From NCBI RefSeq assembly GCF_005886105.2, contig NZ_PNCO02000002.1:186001-250000 (forward strand): a DNA stretch of 64,000 bases, written 5' to 3'. A model generated the notes under the pieces. It saw only the letters and a program-made list of their open reading frames with translations, did no database searches and had not been told where the DNA came from. Source of the DNA: Pseudoalteromonas galatheae (GTDB lineage Bacteria; Pseudomonadota; Gammaproteobacteria; Enterobacterales; Alteromonadaceae). Shown here one piece after another: positions 27,235 to 36,900 of this stretch. The position numbers were made by a program, and so were the translations under genes. The number at the start of each line of letters is the position of its first letter. The first letter of the stretch is position 1.

Positions 27235-29146
27235 TTTTATCAATATTCTCTAAAAATCGAATTGCCTTGTTTAAGTCTCTCGTGCGAGACATATCAGGCA
27301 AACTACTTAAAAACGTCTGGCCGTATTTTCTCGTAACTAAGCGATTATCGCAAATAATCAGTACACCTTTATCGTTAGCATCACGAATTAATCGCCCAAC
27401 CCCCTGTTTCAGCGCGATTACAGCTTGGGGGAGTTGTATTGCATCAAAGGGTTCTAATCCACGCATTTCAGCGTCGCGCATACGAGCTTGCAACAAAGGG
27501 TCATCTGGTGAAGCAAATGGTAGCTTATCAATGACAACACAACTCAAAGTGTCACCTCTCACATCCACGCCCTCCCAAAAGGAGGCTGTACCAAGTAGTA
27601 CGGCGTTTCCATGCCGAATAAATTGTTCGAGTATTATCCGTTTAGATGCTTGCCCTTGCATAAAAATGGGATATTGCAGCGCCGTATTCAGTCCTTCGTA
27701 GACTAAATGCATCGCGCGATAACTGGTAAAGAGTAAAAATGTACGCCCTTTTGCCGCTTCAATCACTTGCTTTGCAAGCTTTACCAGCGCATGTGGCATT
27801 AGGTCGTCACGGGTCTCTGGTAGATAGCGTGGCAGGCATAACAAGGCTTGTTGCTTATAGTCAAATGGGCTCTCAACAATAAATTGTGAGGTCGGTTTGA
27901 GCCCTAGGCTACGACTGAAGTGCTCGAGGGAATTATCGACGGATAAGGTGGCGGAGGTAAATACAAAGCTTGCCTCAGTGGTTTTGACAATTTGTGCAAA
28001 CTTACTTGATACATCAAGCGGCGTGATATGAATAGATAAAAAGCGTCTTGTGGTTTCGAACCAGTAACTAAATCCGGTTTGGCTGGTATCAAAGGCACGT
28101 TCAAACTGGCTTTTAAAGGTCATGACCTTTTCAAATGGGTGTTCTATTTTTTCACTTCTATCCAGACAAAGTTTGAGTACCTTATAGAGAAAGTCTAAGT
28201 TAGCTATCACTCGATGCATGGCATCGCAAATCGGTTTATTCGCCAGCGCTTCACGCCAATCACCACGAGCACCATCGCCACCAAATACCAAACGCAAATC
28301 GGCGACACTGGTTTCCAATTTATTGAGTGTTTTGCCAAGTTGTAACATATCTGGAATATCAGCGCGGTAGATCACCCTCAAATCGTTAATAAGCGCCTGC
28401 AAAGCTTTAGTGCTGATAGTCTCACCAAAGTAGTCACTGGCAATTTCCGGTAATTGATGTGCTTCATCGAAGATATAGCTATCCGCGGTTGGCATTAGCT
28501 CTGCAAAGCCTAAATCTTTTACGGCCATATCGGCAAAAAATAAATGATGGTTGATCACCACAACATCGGCATCGACTGCCTTTAATCTTGCCTTTCGGAT
28601 ATAACAGTCTTCGTAGTCTGGGCACTCTTTCCCTAAACAGTTATCTGCAGTTGAAGTAACGTAGGGTAATACCTTTGCGTCTTCTTCGATACCAACACAG
28701 TCGGCTAAGTCTCCACTGTGTGTTTCAGAAGCGAACTTTGCAACCATAGCAAGTTGGTGCATAACATCTGGGTCGTCGGTTGGCACATGGCTCAAATGCT
28801 GTGACAAGCGATAAGGGCAAAGGTAATTGGCTCTACCTTTTAGCAAAGTGACTTTTTTACCACTGCCAAGCACCTTTTTTAGGGTCGGCACGTCACGATG
28901 GAATAATTGCTCTTGCAAGGCCTTAGAGCCGGTAGAGACGATGACTTTACCTTTAGACTGAAAGGCAGGAATGAGATAAGCAAATGTTTTCCCCGTCCCT
29001 GTTCCTGCTTCGGCGATGCATTGTCCACCATTTTGTATAGTTTCTTCTACCGCAATTGCCATATCAATTTGGGGCTGCCTTGGTTGATAGCCCGGGAAAT
29101 GCTGGGCTAAAGGCCCCGTAGAAGAGAAAGTCGTAGATACAGCCAA
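27224..29146 (-). CDS. yoaA: DinG-family ATP-dependent DNA helicase YoaA
   Basis: 640-aa XPD/DinG-type superfamily 2 helicase with an iron-sulfur cluster. Walker A is in EAGTGTGKTFAYLIPAF (about 40-56). The FeS cysteines are in CPYRL and CLGKECPDYEDC, DEAH is in YIFDEAHQLPE, and the motif VI region is QGVGRLIRDANDKGV. The length matches E. coli YoaA (636). The start is unusual: only a TTG at 29146 keeps the conserved N-terminus (LAQHFPGYQPRQPQ), and no clear ribosome binding site precedes it. Cotranscribed with tsaB. Confidence 0.93.
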   Translation of the reverse strand: MAVSTTFSSTGPLAQHFPGYQPRQPQIDMAIAVEETIQNGGQCIAEAGTGTGKTFAYLIPAFQSKGKVIVSTGSKALQEQLFHRDVPTLKKVLGSGKKVTLLKGRANYLCPYRLSQHLSHVPTDDPDVMHQLAMVAKFASETHSGDLADCVGIEEDAKVLPYVTSTADNCLGKECPDYEDCYIRKARLKAVDADVVVINHHLFFADMAVKDLGFAELMPTADSYIFDEAHQLPEIASDYFGETISTKALQALINDLRVIYRADIPDMLQLGKTLNKLETSVADLRLVFGGDGARGDWREALANKPICDAMHRVIANLDFLYKVLKLCLDRSEKIEHPFEKVMTFKSQFERAFDTSQTGFSYWFETTRRFLSIHITPLDVSSKFAQIVKTTEASFVFTSATLSVDNSLEHFSRSLGLKPTSQFIVESPFDYKQQALLCLPRYLPETRDDLMPHALVKLAKQVIEAAKGRTFLLFTSYRAMHLVYEGLNTALQYPIFMQGQASKRIILEQFIRHGNAVLLGTASFWEGVDVRGDTLSCVVIDKLPFASPDDPLLQARMRDAEMRGLEPFDAIQLPQAVIALKQGVGRLIRDANDKGVLIICDNRLVTRKYGQTFLSSLPDMSRTRDLNKAIRFLENIDKNEK

Positions 29147-29235
29147 AGTAATGTAGTTTACAAACAGACAGGTCGCGAAATTGTATGTGGCTAAGCATCA
29201 AATCGCAACCGCTGTTTGGCAATAACTGAGAGTGG

Positions 29236-29397
29236 ATACCAATTGAATTAATTATCTAATCAATTTGAAGGGTGAAATAGCATATTAGCTTCGTTAAAAA
29301 CTTTTCATTTAGAACAACTAAATAGCAAAATTTTTGCCTAGCTACTAAAGCTATTTCCCCGCTTCGAAATAGATCATTTACTTAATACAACTGGTAT
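29236..29397 (+). repeat. ATACCAATT-end repeat, copy B (medium, 162 bp)
   Basis: Ends ATACCAATT and AACTGGTAT. The core TCATTTAGAACAACTAAAT and the AAAATTTTTG arm are shared with copy A. The outer parts (GGGTGAAATAGCATATTAG and so on) match copy E instead, defining a medium-size subfamily. Its right end overlaps the stop codon of the minus-strand gene at 29397. Confidence 0.82.
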
Positions 29398-29741
29398 TAC
29401 CTGTTAAGTTGTCGTTTAATCTTGATCATACCCACCCCACAAATAGTGAGATATACGAGATATAAAGCGATGCGGTTAGTCCAAGTAGATTCTGGCGAAG
29501 GCATGACGACACGCAAGTAATCATTCAAAACCAACATACCGACGCCGACAATGATTGCTGTCAATTGAAAGTGGCGGTGATTGGCTGAAGAAATGGTAAA
29601 CAAGGAAACTAGGAGTAGTACAAGGCTTGAGTAAAATGCTAAGACAGCCATACTACCAGGTACAACACTCGGGGCTAATGCTAGCACAGACAGACCTACA
29701 ACAAAGCAACCTATGAGATTCTTCACTGATTTATTTAACAT
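29397..29741 (-). CDS. small inner-membrane protein of unknown function
   Basis: 114-aa protein with four hydrophobic segments (about 7-24, 30-50, 58-73 and 88-105) and a basic tail KIKRQLNR. ATG 29741 is supported by AGGGAG eight bases upstream; the longer reading to 29852 has no such signal. No family recognised. The stop codon TAA (29397-29399) lies exactly at the end of repeat copy B. Single gene as far as seen. Confidence 0.75.
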   Translation of the reverse strand: MLNKSVKNLIGCFVVGLSVLALAPSVVPGSMAVLAFYSSLVLLLVSLFTISSANHRHFQLTAIIVGVGMLVLNDYLRVVMPSPESTWTNRIALYLVYLTICGVGMIKIKRQLNR

Positions 29742-29912
29742 ATTATTTCTCCCTAAATAAACGACCAGTTTGACTGGAAAATTATATCCTAAGAGGTTTA
29801 TTGTAAGGAGCTTCTCGAATATAAAGTGGGTGAGCCGAGCTTGCGCTTTCAATCAGGCTAATCAAAGGTTTGTTTAATATGGTACTGCCACAGTTAATAG
29901 GTTGTTCGCTAT

Positions 29913-30158
29913 TCAGGCCCATGTATCTAGATTCTCACCCTTATGTTCTTCGTGAGATTTTTCCTCCTCATCCTCTTCATCTTCACTTTCTTTAATTTTT
30001 TCATGCTCAGCAGCTTGGCGTTTAAGTTCGACATCTGTTTTGAGGTCTTTCTTAATTTTTTCAATCTTATAGTGCTGAACACCAGCTACATGAAATGCAG
30101 ACTTATGTGCGACATCAAGTCTTACGATAGGGGCTAAAAAGGGTTTGAATGCATCCAT
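29913..30158 (-). CDS. small highly acidic/charged protein, function unknown
   Basis: 81-aa protein. The N-terminal half (FKPFLAPIVRLDVAHKSAFHVAGVQHYKIEKIKKDL) looks ordered. The C-terminal 35 residues are almost only Glu, Asp, Lys and His and are probably disordered or coiled coil. ATG 30158 is preceded by GGAGG at ideal distance, which supports real translation. Divergent from the his operon leader. No family recognised; a metal- or nucleic-acid-related role cannot be shown. Confidence 0.65.
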   Translation of the reverse strand: MDAFKPFLAPIVRLDVAHKSAFHVAGVQHYKIEKIKKDLKTDVELKRQAAEHEKIKESEDEEDEEEKSHEEHKGENLDTWA

Positions 30159-30313
30159 ATGATCCTCCACTAACCTGCTGTTGATATTGCTTATTATCGG
30201 CTGTTATAAGCTATTCTTTAATTTGCGTTAAAAAATGATTGCCAAGTAGAACAAAATTATGTTTATCTATAAATGAACTTTTTGAACAGCAGATATATTA
30301 CAAAGGTAACATC

Positions 30314-30364
30314 ATGCTAATGACACTGACAGCAATTCATCATCACCATCATCATACGGGATAA
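30314..30364 (+). CDS. hisL: his operon leader peptide
   Basis: 16-codon open frame MLMTLTAIHHHHHHTG with six consecutive His codons (CAT CAT CAC CAT CAT CAT) ending in TAA, preceded by AAAGG. It precedes a classical attenuator and hisG. In this long-known mechanism, ribosome stalling at His codons when charged tRNA-His is scarce favours the antiterminator. E. coli HisL has seven His in a row. Confidence 0.95.
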   Translation: MLMTLTAIHHHHHHTG

Positions 30365-30469
30365 CCTGTCAGGTATTTCGCTGGTGGGTTATTCCTTAAA
30401 GGAACCTCCGGCGAAACAAAAAGTATAGTCAAAGTTTATTTCGCCCCGAGGTTCCGCCTCGGGGTTTTT
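30358..30469 (+). promoter_or_regulatory. his operon attenuator
   Basis: Alternative structures can be read directly. The terminator stem is CCCCGAGG (30444-30451) / CCTCGGGG (30457-30464), followed by TTTTT. In the antiterminator, GGAACCTC (30401-30408) pairs with GAGGTTCC (30449-30456), extended by GGCGAAA (30410-30416) with TTTCGCC (30439-30445). A 1:2-type pairing of GGATAACC (30359-30366) with GGTTATTCC (30387-30395) would protect the terminator when the leader is translated fully. Confidence 0.9.
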
Positions 30470-30494
30470 CGTTTAAAGAATTAGGAAATAAATA

Positions 30495-31394
30495 ATGAGT
30501 AACAATAATCGTTTAAGAATCGCAATCCAAAAATCAGGCCGTCTTTCAAAGGATTGCCAAGCCCTACTCAAACAACTAGGTGTAAAATTAAATCTACGTG
30601 AACAGCGTCTAATTGCACACTCTACCAACATGCCTATTGATGTACTTAGAGTGCGTGATGATGATATACCGGGTCTTGTAATGGACGGCGTTTGTGATTT
30701 AGGCATTGTTGGCGAAAATGTTTTAGAAGAAGCGCAAGCTGAGCGTGTGCGTAACGAGCAGTTTGCTGAAGTCACTAAGCTTTCAAAATTGGACTTCGGC
30801 TTTTGCCGTTTAGCGCTGGCGTGGCCACAAGAGCTAGGTCTACAGGAAAAAGCCTGGTTTAACGGCAAACGCATCGCAACCACCTACCCTGAGATTTTAA
30901 AGCAATATCTAAAACGTGAGAACATTGATGCTAGTGTGGTCATGTTAACAGGCTCGGTAGAAGTTGCACCTCGAGCAGGTCTCGCTGACGCCATTTGTGA
31001 CCTAGTATCAACCGGTGCAACGCTCGAAGCTAATGGCCTTATGCAAGGCGATACTATCTTAGAATCGAATGCTTGCCTCATTCAAAATGCAGCATTGACT
31101 GACCAAAGTAAGCTTGCGCTAATCGATAAGCTAATGCCACGCCTTAAAGGAGTGAAACAAGCAAAAGAAAGTAAGTACATCATGATGCATGCACCAAAGA
31201 ACAAGTTAGATGAAGTATGTGCACTTTTACCAGGTACCGGCCAACCAACTTTGCTTGCACTTGCTGGCAGCGATGAATATGTTGCACTTCACATGGTCAG
31301 CTCTGAGACTCTGTTTTGGGAGACAATGGAAGAGTTAAAGGCGCTTGGCGCTAACTCCATTCTGGTTATGCCAATTGAAAAGATGATGGAGTAA
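30495..31394 (+). CDS. hisG: ATP phosphoribosyltransferase
   Basis: 299-aa long-form HisG, condenses ATP with PRPP in the first, feedback-inhibited step of histidine synthesis. Recognised from [29 protein letters not shown], and the PRPP-binding [18 protein letters not shown] near 170-186. The C-terminal regulatory domain is present, so the enzyme should be inhibited by histidine without HisZ. First structural gene after the attenuator, 4 bp before hisD. Confidence 0.97.
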   Translation: MSNNNRLRIAIQKSGRLSKDCQALLKQLGVKLNLREQRLIAHSTNMPIDVLRVRDDDIPGLVMDGVCDLGIVGENVLEEAQAERVRNEQFAEVTKLSKLDFGFCRLALAWPQELGLQEKAWFNGKRIATTYPEILKQYLKRENIDASVVMLTGSVEVAPRAGLADAICDLVSTGATLEANGLMQGDTILESNACLIQNAALTDQSKLALIDKLMPRLKGVKQAKESKYIMMHAPKNKLDEVCALLPGTGQPTLLALAGSDEYVALHMVSSETLFWETMEELKALGANSILVMPIEKMME

Positions 31395-31398
31395 TACC

Positions 31399-32694
31399 AT
31401 GTTTGATTGGCAGTTAGCCACCAGCGAGCAACGCATAGAATGCTTGAGCCGTCCTGCGGTCAAAGTGGGTGACAAGGTAAAAGCGGCAGTTGAAACGATA
31501 ATCGAAAACGTCGCTCGCAACGGCGACAACGCACTTATTGATTATGCTGAGCAATTCGATGCTCGCGTCAGCCCCAGAATAAGAGTGACAGAAACAGAGA
31601 TCGCCGACAGCGAATACGCGTTAGCGCCAGAGCTGAAAAGTGCTATTGACCTAGCTTATAGCAACATTAAAAAGTTTCACCAGTTGCAGCTACCACAAAG
31701 CAAGACAGTTGAGACTCAGCCGGGTGTGATCTGCGAGCTTAGATATCAAGCGATAGAAGCTGTAGGCTTATATGTACCTGGTGGTAGCGCTCCTCTACCT
31801 TCTTCTGTATTGATGCAAGGTGTTTGCGCGCAGCTAAGCGGTGCCAAAACAATCGTGTTAGCAACCCCAGTTAAAGGTGATAGTCAGATAAACCCTGCGA
31901 TTTTGTATGCAGCTAAACTCTGTGGCATTACTGACATTATTGAATGTGGTGGTGCTGGAGCAATTGCTGCGATGGCTTTAGGTACCGACAGCGTACCAAA
32001 AGTGAATAAGATTTTTGGCCCAGGTAATAGCTTTGTTACGATGGCAAAACAGTTACTTTCTCAGTCAGTGCCTGGACTTGCGATTGATATGCCTGCAGGC
32101 CCTTCAGAGGTGTTAGTGATTGCAGATAAAGGGGCTAATCCAGAATTTATCGCAGCCGATCTACTTTCTCAAGCGGAGCACGGTGAAGACTCGCAAGTCA
32201 TATTATTAGCATCTGATAGTCAGCTTATCGAAGAAACTCAAGCTGCAATCGAGCGCCAACTCGGCGAACTTAGCCGCGCTGATATTGCCAGAGCTGCGCT
32301 TAAAAATAGCACGCTTGTTTTAGTTGAGAGCATAGAGCAAGCATTTGAGATCTCAGCAGAGTATGGACCAGAACACCTTATCTTACAGATAAGAGATGCT
32401 GAATGCTTCCTGCCGCTAGTAAAAAACGTGGGCTCAGTGTTTGTCGGTGACTATACGCCAGAGTCAGCAGGTGACTATGCTTCAGGCACCAACCATGTAC
32501 TGCCAACCTATGGTTATTCAAAAACCTACTCAAGTTTAAATCTGATGGATTTTTATAAGGCTTACACAGTACAAACCATCACAAAAGAGGGCCTGCGTGG
32601 TTTGAGCTCTGCCATTTTACCTCTGGCACAAGCTGAAGGTCTAGACGCTCACGCGAATGCTGTTAAAGTAAGGTTGGAGAGTATTAATGACTAG
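31399..32694 (+). CDS. hisD: histidinol dehydrogenase
   Basis: 431-aa zinc enzyme for the last two oxidations, histidinol to histidine. Signature regions: VPGGSAPLPSSVLM, FGPGNSFVTMAKQLLSQ, DMPAGPSEVLVIAD, SQAEHGEDSQ (zinc Gln and His) and EYGPEHLIL with the catalytic Glu-His. The length is normal. It overlaps hisC by 8 bases. Confidence 0.97.
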   Translation: MFDWQLATSEQRIECLSRPAVKVGDKVKAAVETIIENVARNGDNALIDYAEQFDARVSPRIRVTETEIADSEYALAPELKSAIDLAYSNIKKFHQLQLPQSKTVETQPGVICELRYQAIEAVGLYVPGGSAPLPSSVLMQGVCAQLSGAKTIVLATPVKGDSQINPAILYAAKLCGITDIIECGGAGAIAAMALGTDSVPKVNKIFGPGNSFVTMAKQLLSQSVPGLAIDMPAGPSEVLVIADKGANPEFIAADLLSQAEHGEDSQVILLASDSQLIEETQAAIERQLGELSRADIARAALKNSTLVLVESIEQAFEISAEYGPEHLILQIRDAECFLPLVKNVGSVFVGDYTPESAGDYASGTNHVLPTYGYSKTYSSLNLMDFYKAYTVQTITKEGLRGLSSAILPLAQAEGLDAHANAVKVRLESIND

Positions 32695-33754
32695 TATTGC
32701 GTTACCTAATAACATCGAAAAACTAAAGGCTTACAGCTCTGCAAAAAGCGAAAAGCTGACAGGCACAACATGGCTTAACGCCAATGAAAGTCCATACGCT
32801 CGTATGCTTGAAATGCGTTTTGATAACTTAAATCGTTACCCTGATCCGCAGCCACAAGTCGTAATAGGTGCCTATGCGAGCTACGCAAAAGTCGAGCAAA
32901 CAAATGTGCTGATGACTCGTGGCGCAGATGAAGGGATTGAACTTTTAGTTCGAACTTACTGCGAGTCAGCCAAAGATAGCATTGCGATTTTTACTCCTAC
33001 CTATGGAATGTATAAAGTTACGGCTGACACTCATAACATTGCGATTAATGAATTAAGCCAAGATCAGCTTGCCAATGACGATGTGGATACACTAACCGCT
33101 GCAATTGGCGAGGCTAAACTTGTCTTCGTCTGTAATCCAAATAACCCAACCGGTGCAATGCAACCTGCCAGCAAAGTTGCAGCACTTGCAGGTAAGCTTC
33201 AAGGCCGTGCAATTTTGGTCGTTGATGAAGCCTATATTGAGTTTTGTGAAGAAAAAACCTGTGTCGAGCTAATCAAAGAGTTCTCAAATGTCGTCGTGCT
33301 GCGTACGCTATCTAAAGCGTTTGCACTAGCGGGACTTCGCGTTGGCTTTATGTTAGCAAGTGAACAACTATTGGCACCGGTGAGAAAAGTGATTGCGCCC
33401 TACCCTGTTTCTACAGTCGTGGCACAAATTGCAGCAACTGCGTTAACGCCAGACGCATTAACTCAGATGCGTCGCCAAGTCTCTATTTTGAACCTAGCAA
33501 AAAAGAAGCTTATACAATGGCTACAAGACAGCGAATTCGTAAGCGCAATATTATGTGGCGAAGGCAACTTTGTTACTTTACAGCTAACCGACAAACAGTT
33601 TGTAAAGCAAGCGATGCTCCAAGGTTTAATCATGCGGCCATTTGTGCTGTTTGGCGAGGACAATTGGCTGCGCATCTCTATCGGCAACGAGCAGGAATTA
33701 AAACAAGTAGAAAATTGGCTGAAACAATGCCTAGTCACTGAGGAAGTATCATGA
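32687..33754 (+). CDS. hisC: histidinol-phosphate aminotransferase
   Basis: 355-aa PLP-dependent class II aminotransferase of histidine synthesis. Visible: WLNANESPYAR at the N-terminus, FVCNPNNPTGAM, VVDEAYIEF, and the PLP-Lys motif RTLSKAFALAGLRVGFM near 205-220. Overlaps both hisD and hisB by a few bases, indicating coupled translation. Confidence 0.97.
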   Translation: MTSIALPNNIEKLKAYSSAKSEKLTGTTWLNANESPYARMLEMRFDNLNRYPDPQPQVVIGAYASYAKVEQTNVLMTRGADEGIELLVRTYCESAKDSIAIFTPTYGMYKVTADTHNIAINELSQDQLANDDVDTLTAAIGEAKLVFVCNPNNPTGAMQPASKVAALAGKLQGRAILVVDEAYIEFCEEKTCVELIKEFSNVVVLRTLSKAFALAGLRVGFMLASEQLLAPVRKVIAPYPVSTVVAQIAATALTPDALTQMRRQVSILNLAKKKLIQWLQDSEFVSAILCGEGNFVTLQLTDKQFVKQAMLQGLIMRPFVLFGEDNWLRISIGNEQELKQVENWLKQCLVTEEVS

Positions 33755-34812
33755 GCGCCCCGTATTTATTCATCGACCGCGATGGCACTATTATCGAAGA
33801 GCCAATAACCGATAAACAAGTAGATAGTCTAGAGAAGCTAGCACTATTACCTAATGTGATCCCTGCGTTATTACAATTACAGTCATTTGGTTATAAATTA
33901 GTGATGGTATCTAACCAAGATGGCCTCGGCACAAGTAGCTTCCCTAAAGCAGATTTTGATGCGCCTCAAGATAAAATGATGCAAATACTAACAAGCCAAG
34001 GGATCCGTTTCGAAGAGGTATTGATCTGCCCTCATTTTGATGAAGACAATTGCCAATGTCGTAAACCTAAAACTGGATTACTCACCGAACTGATGCGCTC
34101 GGGCAAAGTGGACCTTAGCAAATCGTTTGTTATTGGGGATAGACAAACGGATATTCAGCTCGCAGAAAACCTCTGCATTGAAGGTATTCTCTACAAAGAT
34201 AACTGGCCTGCTATTGTGACGCAGTTAACCACCTTAAATCGCAGCGCACAAATTGCCAGAAATACCAAAGAAACGCAGATTTCGGTGGCGATAAATCTAG
34301 ACCAACAAGCCAATGGGGAAATTTCGACGGGGCTTGGTTTTTTTGACCACATGCTAGATCAGATCAGAACCCACGCCAACCTTGGCCTGAATATTCAGGC
34401 GAAAGGTGACTTACACATAGACGAACACCACCTCGTAGAAGACATCGGGATTGCTCTTGGTCAGGCTTTTAAGGCCGCGCTTGGCACAAAATCACAAATC
34501 GCACGTTATGGCTTTGCGTTGCCGATGGATGAATGTAAAGCAGAATGTCAGTTGGACTTATCTGGACGCGCATCTTTTGTACTCAATGCTGATTTTACAC
34601 GAGATAAAGTGGGTGACTTGGATGTACAAATGGTTGAGCATTTCTTCAAGTCATTTGCGGATAATGCGGCTGTGAGTTTAATTCTGAGCGTCAGTGAAGG
34701 TAATGCCCATCACCAAGTTGAAGGCTTATTCAAAGCGTTTTCTCGTGCTATTCGTATGGCAATTGCAACGGATGCGTCACAGCAAATGGCAAGTTCTAAG
34801 GGGTGTTTATGA
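33751..34812 (+). CDS. hisB: bifunctional histidinol-phosphatase / imidazoleglycerol-phosphate dehydratase
   Basis: 353-aa fusion as in enteric bacteria. The N-terminal HAD phosphatase (1-165) has the nucleophile motif FIDRDGTIIEE and zinc ligands in CPHFDEDNCQCRKP. The C-terminal IGP dehydratase has FDHMLDQIRTHANL, DEHHLVEDIGIALG and the repeat VEHFFKSFADNA / HHQVEGLFKAF. Performs steps 6 and 8 of the pathway. Starts within the hisC end and its stop overlaps hisH. Confidence 0.97.
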   Translation: MSAPYLFIDRDGTIIEEPITDKQVDSLEKLALLPNVIPALLQLQSFGYKLVMVSNQDGLGTSSFPKADFDAPQDKMMQILTSQGIRFEEVLICPHFDEDNCQCRKPKTGLLTELMRSGKVDLSKSFVIGDRQTDIQLAENLCIEGILYKDNWPAIVTQLTTLNRSAQIARNTKETQISVAINLDQQANGEISTGLGFFDHMLDQIRTHANLGLNIQAKGDLHIDEHHLVEDIGIALGQAFKAALGTKSQIARYGFALPMDECKAECQLDLSGRASFVLNADFTRDKVGDLDVQMVEHFFKSFADNAAVSLILSVSEGNAHHQVEGLFKAFSRAIRMAIATDASQQMASSKGCL

Positions 34813-35399
34813 TTGCAATTATTAATACCGGTTGTGCCAATATTAATTCAGTGCGTTTTGCATTTGAGCGCCTTGGTGTTACACCTGAAGTGATCACTGC
34901 ACCGGAGAAACTAGCCAGCTTTGAACGAGCAATTTTACCGGGCGTAGGCCATGCCAATGTGGCAATGAAGCGTTTAAATGAACAAGGCTGGGCAGAGGCG
35001 ATAGCTGACTATCAACGGCCTTTGATGGGTATTTGCTTAGGGATGCAGCTGCTTTGTCAATCGACAGAAGAAGGTGATATTCCGTGCTTAGGTCGCATTC
35101 CGGGTAAGGTTGAGTTATTAGAGACTAACGAGTTAACAGCACCGCACATGGGCTGGAATAATCTCCGAGTGGTGAAGCCCCATGCGCTCACGGCAGGACT
35201 CAGTGAACAAGAGCAAGTGTATTTTGTGCACAGTTTTGCGCATACCATCAATCAATCGACACTGGTTTCGGGTGAGTACGGTCAAGCGTTTTCTGCGATT
35301 GTTGCAAACGACAATTATGCTGGCATGCAATTTCACCCTGAGCGCAGCGGCAAGGTTGGTGCGCAGCTTTTACAAAACTTTATTAATTGGCAGCTATAA
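34809..35399 (+). CDS. hisH: imidazole glycerol phosphate synthase glutaminase subunit
   Basis: 196-aa class I glutamine amidotransferase that feeds ammonia to HisF. Catalytic Cys in MGICLGMQLL (about 77), oxyanion region LPGVGHANVAM, and the His-Glu of the triad in MQFHPERSG near the C-terminus. ATG 34809 overlaps the hisB stop (ATGA) and follows AAGGGG; a GTG six bases earlier is unlikely. Confidence 0.96.
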   Translation: MIAIINTGCANINSVRFAFERLGVTPEVITAPEKLASFERAILPGVGHANVAMKRLNEQGWAEAIADYQRPLMGICLGMQLLCQSTEEGDIPCLGRIPGKVELLETNELTAPHMGWNNLRVVKPHALTAGLSEQEQVYFVHSFAHTINQSTLVSGEYGQAFSAIVANDNYAGMQFHPERSGKVGAQLLQNFINWQL

Positions 35400-35410
35400 A
35401 AGGACGAACA

Positions 35411-36145
35411 ATGATTATTCCCGCTTTAGATGTATTAGAGAACAATATTGTTCGTTTGTATCAAGGCAAGTACGAAACTGCACAGTTTTACCCATTTAAT
35501 TTAGCGGAGCGTTTACTTGAATACCAAAATGCAGGTGCTGCAAAGCTCCATTTGGTAGATTTAGAAGGTGCTCGAGACCCGAGCAAAAAGCAATGGCGCA
35601 CCATTCAGGCAGCGACTAAGGCTTTATCTGTACCCTTTCAAGTAGGCGGTGGTATTCGCAGTATGGACGACGTAAAGCAATGGCTAGATGCCGGAGCCGC
35701 CCAAGTGGTGATAGGCTCGATGGCGGTAGATAAACAGCAAGAAGTTGCAGCATGGATTAAAGCATGTGGCGCCGATAAATTTGTGATAGCACTTGACGTG
35801 AACAAAACTGAAAATGGCTGGTCTCCTGCTACTCACGGCTGGCTCAATGATGCGAAAAGCGATCTATTCGAGCTGTTAGATTTTTATGTAGAGCAAGGTG
35901 TAAGCGACTTTTTATGCACAGATATCAGTAAGGATGGCACGATGACAGGTCCATCGTTTGCATTATACGAAGACATCACTAAGCATAACAGTGCAATTAA
36001 AGTACAAGCATCAGGGGGCGTGAGCTCTCTTGAGGATATTGCACGGCTTGCGAAACAACAAGTAGGTGGAGTAATACTTGGCAAATCGCTACTTGAAGGT
36101 GTTTTTAGCGTTGAGGAGGCCTTAACATGCTATCAAAACGCATAA
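35411..36145 (+). CDS. hisA: phosphoribosylformimino-5-aminoimidazole carboxamide ribotide isomerase
   Basis: 244-aa TIM-barrel isomerase (ProFAR to PRFAR). Catalytic Asp in [12 protein letters not shown] and in [10 protein letters not shown]; phosphate-binding [11 protein letters not shown] and [14 protein letters not shown] 35411 with AAAGGA nine bases upstream gives the standard N-terminus. Overlaps hisF by 19 bases. Confidence 0.97.
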   Translation: MIIPALDVLENNIVRLYQGKYETAQFYPFNLAERLLEYQNAGAAKLHLVDLEGARDPSKKQWRTIQAATKALSVPFQVGGGIRSMDDVKQWLDAGAAQVVIGSMAVDKQQEVAAWIKACGADKFVIALDVNKTENGWSPATHGWLNDAKSDLFELLDFYVEQGVSDFLCTDISKDGTMTGPSFALYEDITKHNSAIKVQASGGVSSLEDIARLAKQQVGGVILGKSLLEGVFSVEEALTCYQNA

Positions 36146-36900
36146 TTCCTTGTTTAGACGTAAAAGACGGCCAGGTTGTCAAAGGTGTTAAATTCCAAGG
36201 CCATGAAGTGGTTGGGGATATTCTTGATCTCGCCAAGCGTTATAGTGAGGCCGGTGCTGATGAACTGGTGTTTTATGAGATCAGTGCCAGCGTTGAAAAG
36301 CGTTTGCTTGATGTGAATTGGGTAGCTGAAATTGCTAGACATATTGATATACCATTTTGCGTAGCTGGTGGGATTAAATCGGTGGCTGATGCAGCTCGAG
36401 TGCTTGAGCAAGGTGCAGATAAGATCTCCATTAATAGCCCTGCCATTGCAAGGCCTGAACTCATTAAAGAGTTACATGATGAATTTGGCAAGCAATGTGT
36501 GGTTGTAGGCGTAGACAGTTTTTATGATAAGCAAACTCAAGAATATTTAGTATACCAGTTAACTGGCGATCCGAATGCGGCAAGTCGTACTCGATACAAA
36601 ACGCAAGAATGGGTCAAACGAGTTCAAGATCTTGGAGCCGGAGAGATTGTACTTAATTGTATGAATCAAGATGGCGTGCGTAATGGCTATGACATAGCGC
36701 AGCTCAGCGCGATTAGAACATTGTGTAAAGTGCCACTTATCGCCTCTGGCGGCGCAGGCAGTATGCAAGACTTTGTTGATGTATTTAAACAAACTAATGT
36801 CGATGGTGCTTTGGCTGCAAGTGTGTTCCATAAAGGTGTGATTGAAATTCCAAAGCTCAAGCAGTTCTTAATAAATAATGATGTGGCAGCACGACAATGA
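36127..36900 (+). CDS. hisF: imidazole glycerol phosphate synthase cyclase subunit
   Basis: 257-aa TIM-barrel cyclase, partner of HisH, producing IGP and AICAR. Catalytic Asp in [16 protein letters not shown] (11) and in VVVGVDSF (about 130). Phosphate-binding CVAGGIKSV and ASGGAGSM are present. Starts inside hisA with a GAGGAGG-like site and overlaps hisIE by 4 bases. Confidence 0.97.
   Translation: MLSKRIIPCLDVKDGQVVKGVKFQGHEVVGDILDLAKRYSEAGADELVFYEISASVEKRLLDVNWVAEIARHIDIPFCVAGGIKSVADAARVLEQGADKISINSPAIARPELIKELHDEFGKQCVVVGVDSFYDKQTQEYLVYQLTGDPNAASRTRYKTQEWVKRVQDLGAGEIVLNCMNQDGVRNGYDIAQLSAIRTLCKVPLIASGGAGSMQDFVDVFKQTNVDGALAASVFHKGVIEIPKLKQFLINNDVAARQ

Noticed and set aside
29742..29852. 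N-terminal extension of the small membrane protein at 29397-29741.
   Set aside because: A strong AGGGAG site and ATG at 29741 define a better start.
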